Shown in pieces: positions 58,552 to 64,000 of a DNA stretch of 64,000 nucleotides. The stretch covers positions 558,001-622,000 of the forward strand of contig NZ_BMHI01000004.1 of the NCBI RefSeq assembly GCF_014640635.1, in the 5' to 3' direction. The translations under genes and the position numbers were made by a program. The notes beneath the pieces were generated by a model. It ran no database searches. It was not told the DNA's origin and saw nothing but the letters and a program-made list of their open reading frames with translations. The number at the start of each line of letters is the position of its first letter. Positions within the stretch are counted from its first letter, which is position 1. The DNA comes from Flexivirga endophytica. GTDB lineage: Bacteria > Actinomycetota > Actinomycetes > Actinomycetales > Dermatophilaceae.

Positions 58552-60542
58552 ACACCGAAAACGTCTCCACGGCAAGGGCACTCGACACCGGTGACGTCGT
58601 ATGGCGCCCGCCCGCGAACGTCCTCGACACCACGCGGGTCGGTGCCTTCCTACAGTGGCTCCGCACCGAGCGAGGCGTCGAACTGGCCGGTCACGACGAG
58701 TTGTGGCGCTGGTCCGTGGACCAGCTGGAAGACTTCTGGGCCGCGATCTGGGACTTCTTCGAAGTGACCGACCACGGTGCGCGCGAGACAGTGCTCGAGC
58801 AACGTGTCATGCCCGGCGCGCGGTGGTTCACCGAGTCCCGACTCAGCTACGCCGAGCAGGCCCTGAAGGGCTGCGGCGACGACGACGCAGTCGCCATACA
58901 GGGACGATCGCAGACGCGCGGCGACGTCGACCTGACCTGGGCACAGTTGCGCGACCAGGTGGCCCGGGCTCGTCGGGTGCTGCGGGACCGTGGCGTCGGG
59001 CCGGGTGACCGGGTCGCCGGCTACCTGCCCAACACTCCCGAAGCCGTCGTCGCGTTCTTGGCGGCCGCCGGTCTCGGCGCGATCTGGACCAGCTGCGCGA
59101 TCGAGTTCGGCCCGCGCAGCGTCATCGACCGCTTCGGCCAGGTCGAGCCGACGGTGCTGCTGGTGGCTGGTGGATACAGCTACGGGGACAAGCCGATCGA
59201 CCGGAGCGAGCAGATTGCTGCGATCCGGGCCGAACTACCCACTGTCCGAACGGTTTTCGACATCGAGTACGGCGACTGGCGAGTCACGGACGCCACGTCG
59301 TGGCCATCGGCGCTCGGCGCCGTCGCGGACCCGATCCACGAGACGACACCCGTGCCGTTCGACCACCCACTCGTCGTGCTGTTCTCCTCCGGAACGACCG
59401 GCAAGCCGAAGGCGATCGTGCACGGGCATGGCGGCATCGTGCTGGAGCACCTCAAGAACCACGCGCTGTCGTGGGATCTCGGCCCCGGTGACGTCATGCT
59501 CTGGTACTCCACGACCGCCTGGATGATGTGGAACGCGCTCGTGTCCGGGCTGCTCGTCGGCGCCACGATCGTGCTCGTCGACGGCAATCCCTCCTACCCG
59601 GATCTGACCTGGCAGTGGGACCTCGCCGAGGAGACGGGCGCGACCCTGATGGGCGCCAGCCCCGGCTTCATCATGGCCTGCCGCGGCGCCGGCGTTGATC
59701 TCAGCGGTCGGCAGCTGCGGATCCGTGTAGTCGGCTCCGCGGGCTCGCCGCTACCTCCGGAGGGTTACGGCTGGATCCACGACCAGCTCGGCGACGATGT
59801 GCAATTGAACGTCGGCAGTGGCGGCACCGACGTGTGCAGCGGCCTGGTGCAGAACAATCCGCTGCTGCCGGTGCGCGCCGGCATGATCTCGGGTCGAGCA
59901 CTGGGGGTCGACGTGCACGCCTTCGACCCCAACGGCCGCGAACTCATCGGCGAGCCCGGCGAACTCGTCGTCCTCTCCCCCATGCCGTCGATGCCCATCG
60001 GCTTCTGGGGTGATGACGGAACCCGTTTGACAGCCACCTATTTCGACACTTACCCGGGTGTATGGCGCCATGGGGACTGGATCGTCTTCGAGCCCGACGG
60101 CAGCTGCGTCGTCACCGGCCGCAGCGACTCCACGCTCAACCGCGGCGGTGTGCGACTGGGCACGGCCGAGTTCTACCGGGTCGTCGAGGAGCTGCCGGAG
60201 GTCGGCGACAGTCTCGTCATACACCTGGAGGACCCGCAGGGCGGCAACGGTGAGCTGATCCTCTTCGTGACGACCACGGGCGACATCGACGCGCAACGGC
60301 TCCGCAGCCGGGTGTCCGGTGCACTGCGGTCTGCCCTGAGTCCGCGCCACGTGCCCGACCAGGTGGTCGAGGTCCCGGCGATCCCCCGCAACCTGACCGG
60401 CAAGAAGCTCGAGGTCCCCGTGAAGCGAATCCTGCAGGGCGCCAACGCATCCGACGTCGTCAGCGCCGACGCGCTCGCCGACCCCACCTCCATCGACGCG
60501 TTCGTCGCGTATGCCGCTGACCGCCGGAAGACGCAGTCATGA
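58548..60542 (+). CDS. Acetoacetyl-CoA synthetase (acetoacetate--CoA ligase)
   Basis: A 664-residue ANL-superfamily ligase. The ATP loop is FSSGTTGKPKAIVHGHGG; the N-terminal extension with LWRWSVDQLEDFWAAIWDFF and the LGPGDVMLWYSTTAWMMWN stretch are typical of acetoacetyl-CoA synthetases, which form acetoacetyl-CoA from acetoacetate and ATP. It overlaps the hydratase gene by ATGA. This enzyme is not part of the described cou operon; it could instead activate a keto-acid side-chain product or feed acetoacetate. Confidence 0.92.
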   Translation: MNTENVSTARALDTGDVVWRPPANVLDTTRVGAFLQWLRTERGVELAGHDELWRWSVDQLEDFWAAIWDFFEVTDHGARETVLEQRVMPGARWFTESRLSYAEQALKGCGDDDAVAIQGRSQTRGDVDLTWAQLRDQVARARRVLRDRGVGPGDRVAGYLPNTPEAVVAFLAAAGLGAIWTSCAIEFGPRSVIDRFGQVEPTVLLVAGGYSYGDKPIDRSEQIAAIRAELPTVRTVFDIEYGDWRVTDATSWPSALGAVADPIHETTPVPFDHPLVVLFSSGTTGKPKAIVHGHGGIVLEHLKNHALSWDLGPGDVMLWYSTTAWMMWNALVSGLLVGATIVLVDGNPSYPDLTWQWDLAEETGATLMGASPGFIMACRGAGVDLSGRQLRIRVVGSAGSPLPPEGYGWIHDQLGDDVQLNVGSGGTDVCSGLVQNNPLLPVRAGMISGRALGVDVHAFDPNGRELIGEPGELVVLSPMPSMPIGFWGDDGTRLTATYFDTYPGVWRHGDWIVFEPDGSCVVTGRSDSTLNRGGVRLGTAEFYRVVEELPEVGDSLVIHLEDPQGGNGELILFVTTTGDIDAQRLRSRVSGALRSALSPRHVPDQVVEVPAIPRNLTGKKLEVPVKRILQGANASDVVSADALADPTSIDAFVAYAADRRKTQS

Positions 60543-61483
60543 AGACCGACATGCAGGTCGTGGCCATCGTTGGCGCCGGCGCGATCGGTTGCAGCTGGGC
60601 CGCACTCGCCCTGGCGCACGGCATGGCGGTCCATCTCGCGGACCCGAACGACTCGGCGCTGGACCGAGCTCGCGGCACGATCTCCGCACATCTGGCCGAT
60701 CTCGACGCGCCCGCCGACGCGGGGTCCGGGCTGACCGTCCACCACGAGGCGACTGCTGCGGCCGGCATGGCGGATTTGGTCATCGAGTCCGGCCCCGAAC
60801 GCCTCGACTTCAAACGCGAGTTGTTCGCGGCGTTGGATGCGGCTGCCGCACCGGACGTCGTACTCGCAAGCAGCAGTTCAGGATTCGGGCCGAGCAGCTT
60901 CCAGGACGCCTGTATGCATCCCGAGCGGGTGCTGGTCGCGCATCCCTTCAACCCGCCGCACCTGATCCCGCTGGTCGAGATCGTCGGCGGCCGATCGACG
61001 TCAGCGGAAACGATCGACACCGCCATGACCGCGATGCGCACGCTGGGCCGTCGCCCCATCCGCGTCAATGCGGAACTGCCCGGACACGTCGTCAACCGGC
61101 TCCAGGCGGCGCTCTGGCGGGAGGCCTACGACCTCGTCGGCCGCGGCGCGATCTCGGTCGCCGACCTCGACCTCGCGGTGGCCAACGGGCCGGGCCTGCG
61201 GTGGGCACTGCTCGGTCCGATCGCGACGCAGCACCTGTCCGGGGGCCCGGGCGGTATGGCGCACGTCCTCGAACACCTCGGCCCACCGATGGTCGAGTGG
61301 TGGAACGACCTGCGCGAGCCGGAACTCGACCCGGAACTCACCGCACAGCTGGTCTCCGGCGTCAGAGAGGAGTTGGGTGGCGCGGACGACGCCGTCCGGG
61401 CACGCCGAGACGAGGCGCTGCGCGAGTTGCTGGCGCTCAAGAGCCGCGTCGGCCTCGACGGCGCAGGGGGTGACGACGCATGA
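60539..61483 (+). CDS. 3-hydroxyacyl-CoA dehydrogenase family protein
   Basis: A 314-residue NAD-dependent dehydrogenase. The Rossmann loop is VVAIVGAGAIGCSWAALAL; catalytic His and Asn are in AHPFNPPHLIPLVEIVGG and GHVVNRLQAALWRE. Length and the FNPPH motif resemble lambda-crystallin and carnitine dehydrogenase relatives with a single C-terminal domain. It is coupled to the preceding (ATGA) and following (ATGA) genes. In a cou-like pathway it would oxidise the beta-hydroxyl of the hydroxyphenyl-hydroxypropanoyl-CoA. Confidence 0.9.
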   Translation: MKTDMQVVAIVGAGAIGCSWAALALAHGMAVHLADPNDSALDRARGTISAHLADLDAPADAGSGLTVHHEATAAAGMADLVIESGPERLDFKRELFAALDAAAAPDVVLASSSSGFGPSSFQDACMHPERVLVAHPFNPPHLIPLVEIVGGRSTSAETIDTAMTAMRTLGRRPIRVNAELPGHVVNRLQAALWREAYDLVGRGAISVADLDLAVANGPGLRWALLGPIATQHLSGGPGGMAHVLEHLGPPMVEWWNDLREPELDPELTAQLVSGVREELGGADDAVRARRDEALRELLALKSRVGLDGAGGDDA

Positions 61484-62982
61484 AGGATCAGGGTCTCGGA
61501 TCGTGGACCCTGCGCCGTGCCCGGATGACACCGGATAAGGCGGCACTGGTCCAAGACGGGCACCGCGTGTCCTACCGGCAACTCCATCTGTCGTCGACCC
61601 GACTGGCGCGCGGCCTACGAGGTCGCGGCGTGGCAGCCGGCGACCGAGTCGCCTTCCTCGGCCTCAACTCGATCGAGCTGGTGACGGCGATGTTCGCCAC
61701 CGCCTCGCTCGGCGCGGTGTTCGTGCCGCTCAACACGCGGCTCGCGCCGCCCGAGCTGCGTTACGTCCTCACCAACAGCGAGCCGACGATCATCCTCGCC
61801 GAGGACAGCCTCGCAACGGGCGCCGTCACCGCCATGATCAGCGAGTTGTCCATCCCCACAGTGGTCTTCACCCGCACGGCCGGTGCCGGACTTGCGTCGC
61901 TCGAGAGCGACGACGAACGACCGCTCGACGAACCGATCGCCCAGGACGACCTCTTCATGATCCAGTACACCTCCGGCACCAGCGGACGCCCGAAGGGCGT
62001 CCAGCTGACGCACGGCAACATCATCTGGAATGTCATGAATCTCATGGTCGACGTCGATCTGGGAAGCGAGGAGGTAGCCCTGGTCACCGCCCCGCTTTTC
62101 CACACAGCAGCGCTCAACCAGGTCCTGTTCCCCACTGTCCTCAAGGGCGGCACCGCGCTCATCGAGTCTCGGTTCGACCCCGACCGCGCGATCGAACTGA
62201 TCGAATCGGAAGGCGTCACACTGCTTTTCGGCGTGACCTCGATGTATCTCGCGTTGTCCGACGCCGGACGGTTCGGCTCCGCGGACCTGAGCACTCTGCG
62301 GAACGCCCTCAGCGGCGGCGCGCCGATCCCGGAGTCACTCCTGCGCATCTGGCTCGACCGCGGGTTGATGATCGTCCAGGGCTACGGGCTGACCGAGGCG
62401 TCGCCGGGCAGCACGATGCTGCGTGCCGCTGACGGCATCCGTAAGCTCGGATCCGCAGGGACCGCATGCTTCTTCACCGATGTGCGCGTCATCGACGGCG
62501 TCGGTGAGATCGTCATGAACGAGCCGGGCGAGGTGCAGGTCAGCGGCCCGAACGTCACGCCCGGCTACTGGCGTGATCCGTCTTCGACCGACACCGCGTT
62601 CGACGGCGACTGGCTGCACACCGGCGACCTCGCGACGACCGACGACGAGGGCTACCTGCGCATCGTCGGCAGGCTCAAGGACATGTACATCTCCGGCGGC
62701 GAGAACGTCTACCCGGTCGAGATCGAGAGTGCTCTCCACGAGCACCCGGACGTGGCGGAGGCCGCCGTGATCGGCATACCGGACACGAAATGGGGAGAGG
62801 TCGGCCGGGCCTTCGTGGTCACTTCACCGGGCTCGTCCCTCGACGAGGCGGCGCTCATCGCCCACCTCGAAGGACGGCTCGCACGCTACAAGCTGCCCAA
62901 GTCCGTGGTCTTTCTTTCGGAGTTGCCACACAACGCCTCCGGCAAGCTGCTGAAATCTTCGCTACGAGAGGTGAAGCCGTGA
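61480..62982 (+). CDS. Acyl-CoA ligase (AMP-binding, CouL-like)
   Basis: A 500-residue ANL ligase. The ATP loop is IQYTSGTSGRPKGVQLTHGN; A5 is GYGLTEASPG; the hinge and lysine motif near the C-terminus is YKLPKSVVFLSELPHNASGKLLK. In the context of the operon the probable substrate is a hydroxycinnamate such as p-coumarate, but aliphatic acids cannot be excluded. It is coupled to both neighbours by 4-nt overlaps. Confidence 0.92.
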   Translation: MKDQGLGSWTLRRARMTPDKAALVQDGHRVSYRQLHLSSTRLARGLRGRGVAAGDRVAFLGLNSIELVTAMFATASLGAVFVPLNTRLAPPELRYVLTNSEPTIILAEDSLATGAVTAMISELSIPTVVFTRTAGAGLASLESDDERPLDEPIAQDDLFMIQYTSGTSGRPKGVQLTHGNIIWNVMNLMVDVDLGSEEVALVTAPLFHTAALNQVLFPTVLKGGTALIESRFDPDRAIELIESEGVTLLFGVTSMYLALSDAGRFGSADLSTLRNALSGGAPIPESLLRIWLDRGLMIVQGYGLTEASPGSTMLRAADGIRKLGSAGTACFFTDVRVIDGVGEIVMNEPGEVQVSGPNVTPGYWRDPSSTDTAFDGDWLHTGDLATTDDEGYLRIVGRLKDMYISGGENVYPVEIESALHEHPDVAEAAVIGIPDTKWGEVGRAFVVTSPGSSLDEAALIAHLEGRLARYKLPKSVVFLSELPHNASGKLLKSSLREVKP

Positions 62983-63866
62983 CCAGATACGAGCCCGCCA
63001 TCGATCTGGCCGTCATCCGCGCGCTCGACGTGCACGTGCATGTCGAAGCCGATGCGCACGGCCACTTCTCCCTGGACCAGGAGTTGCTCGACGCCTCAGC
63101 GGCCTACTTCAAGGGTGACGAGCCGCGGACTCCCACTGTCGCCGGCCTGGCCGGTCGCTATCGGGAGGCGGGTATGGCGGCTGTCGTGTTCACCGTCGAC
63201 GCCACCACCGCCACCGGCCACCCGGCGCTGTCCAGCGAGGACATCGCACAGGAGGCGTCGCAGCACGCCGATGTGCTCATCCCCTTCGGCTCGGTCGACC
63301 CGTTGCAAGGCGCCGCTGCGGTGGAGCGGGCGCGCCGGCTCGTCGAGGACCACGGAGTCCGAGGCTTCAAGTTCCACCCGTCCCTGCAGGCCTTCTCCCC
63401 CGACGACCCGACATACAAACCGCTCTGGGCAGCACTGGAGGAGCTGGGTGTGCCGGCCCTCTTCCACACGGGACAGAACGGCATCGGGGCCGGTCTGCCG
63501 GGCGGCCGCGGGCTCAAGCTGCGCTACTCCAACCCGCTGTTGCTCGACGACGTCGCAGCCGAGTTTCCAAGACTGACAGTCATTCTCGCGCACCCGTCGG
63601 TGCCATGGCAGGCAGAGGCGATCTCGATGGCCACGCACAAGGCGAATGTCTTCATCGACCTGTCCGGCTGGCGCCCCAAGTACTTCCCGAAGGAGTTGGT
63701 GCACGCGGCCGGGCGGATGTTGCGCCACAAGGTGCTCTTCGGCAGCGACTACCCGCTGCTCACACCGGAACGCTGGATCGCCGACTTCGAGCAACTGGGA
63801 CTCGACGAAGCCGTCCTGCCCGGGATCCTCAAGGACAACGCGGCTAAGGTGCTCGGACTGAGCTGA
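62979..63866 (+). CDS. Amidohydrolase-2 family hydrolase (CouO-like)
   Basis: A 295-residue TIM-barrel metal-dependent hydrolase. DVHVHVEAD gives the first two His ligands; RGFKFHPSLQAFSP and FHTGQNG, ILAHPSVPWQ and LFGSDYPLLTPE supply the rest. Relatives include decarboxylases; CouO of Rhodococcus, in the same family, cleaves a beta-keto acyl-CoA in p-coumarate degradation. The GTG start at 62979 overlaps the ligase stop (GTGA). A MarR gene follows after 13 bp. Confidence 0.88.
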   Translation: MTRYEPAIDLAVIRALDVHVHVEADAHGHFSLDQELLDASAAYFKGDEPRTPTVAGLAGRYREAGMAAVVFTVDATTATGHPALSSEDIAQEASQHADVLIPFGSVDPLQGAAAVERARRLVEDHGVRGFKFHPSLQAFSPDDPTYKPLWAALEELGVPALFHTGQNGIGAGLPGGRGLKLRYSNPLLLDDVAAEFPRLTVILAHPSVPWQAEAISMATHKANVFIDLSGWRPKYFPKELVHAAGRMLRHKVLFGSDYPLLTPERWIADFEQLGLDEAVLPGILKDNAAKVLGLS

Positions 63867-63879
63867 GGGAGGAACTTCG

Positions 63880-64000
63880 ATGAGCCAGGACCGGCCCGAA
63901 CCACCGACGCTGCTCTACCTGATCAAGCAGGTCGAGCTCGCCTCACGTGCCGGCTTGGACGAGCTCACCCGTCCGGCCGGACTGACGGCACTGCAATACA
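63880..64000 (+). CDS. MarR-family regulator, 3' end outside window
   Basis: Only the first 40 codons are in the window. The ATG at 63880 has GAGGGAGGAAC upstream. The sequence LLYLIKQVELASRAGLDEL and RPAGLTALQY is the start of a MarR domain. It is last in the acyl-CoA operon, the position of CouR in Rhodococcus, and is a natural candidate to bind the operator at 57723-57747. Confidence 0.8.
   Translation, partial: MSQDRPEPPTLLYLIKQVELASRAGLDELTRPAGLTALQY

Noticed and set aside
1-64000. Mobile elements, prophage, tRNA or rRNA genes
   Set aside because: No transposase, integrase, phage structural gene, tRNA cloverleaf or rRNA sequence was recognised on either strand by eye; a dedicated tRNA search could still find one.

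Overview
The window is a 64 kb piece of a high-GC actinobacterial chromosome, probably of the order Micrococcales (Dermacoccaceae or Intrasporangiaceae-like). The basis is base composition, a phosphatidylinositol mannoside (PIM) block, an F420-type nitroreductase and the gene order relA-apt-secF-secD-yajC-ruvB-ruvA-ruvC-yebC-pdxT. No rRNA, tRNA, CRISPR array, transposase or integrase was seen. Genes are tightly packed, with many ATGA or GTGA stop/start overlaps.

Layout. 0-12.5 kb: a truncated membrane protein, a large Pls/PosA-type NRPS-like protein, an M1 peptidase, hisS with a metallo-beta-lactamase-fold hydrolase, a lipoprotein cyclophilin, a DUF349 protein, an M18 aminopeptidase and a lipoprotein. 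12.5-24 kb: an accessory island of two divergent operons (below). 24-35 kb, minus strand: relA, apt, secF, secD, yajC, ruvBAC, a decayed serine hydrolase, yebC and pdxT. 35-50 kb: a second accessory stretch that separates pdxT from pdxS. It carries an MMPL transporter, a deaminase, a vWA/MoxR-type pair, an ECF sigma factor, endonuclease IV, a truncated hemoglobin and others, with several tandem repeats. 50-55.5 kb: pdxS, a LemA-like protein, pimA, a PIM acyltransferase, pgsA and a HIT protein. 55.5-64 kb: small enzymes, then a MarR-flanked acyl-CoA operon resembling the Rhodococcus cou (p-coumarate) pathway.

The most interesting part is 12.5-22.6 kb. Rightward, a Nal1/trypsin-like serine protease carries a C-terminal tail of nine Thr-Arg...Cys repeats. 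It is followed without gaps by an APH-fold kinase, a HopA1-like lyase and a LanC-like cyclase. Kinase, HopA1-type lyase and LanC-type cyclase are the three activities that would make (methyl)lanthionine rings from Thr and Cys, so I infer that the protease tail is their substrate: an enzyme that is its own lanthipeptide-like precursor. Leftward from the same 258 bp intergenic region run a cytosolic subtilisin, an ECF-like sigma factor, a small protein and a TPR-CHAT (caspase-fold) protease. Together they look like a protease cascade coupled to peptide cross-linking, possibly for stress or defence. This is inference from sequence only.

Two unrelated sequences (before the LanC gene and before pimA) show the same odd architecture: 62-bp tandem repeats, each a 21-codon mini-ORF whose stop overlaps the next start by 4 nt, so that upstream gene, mini-ORFs and downstream gene form one translationally coupled chain.
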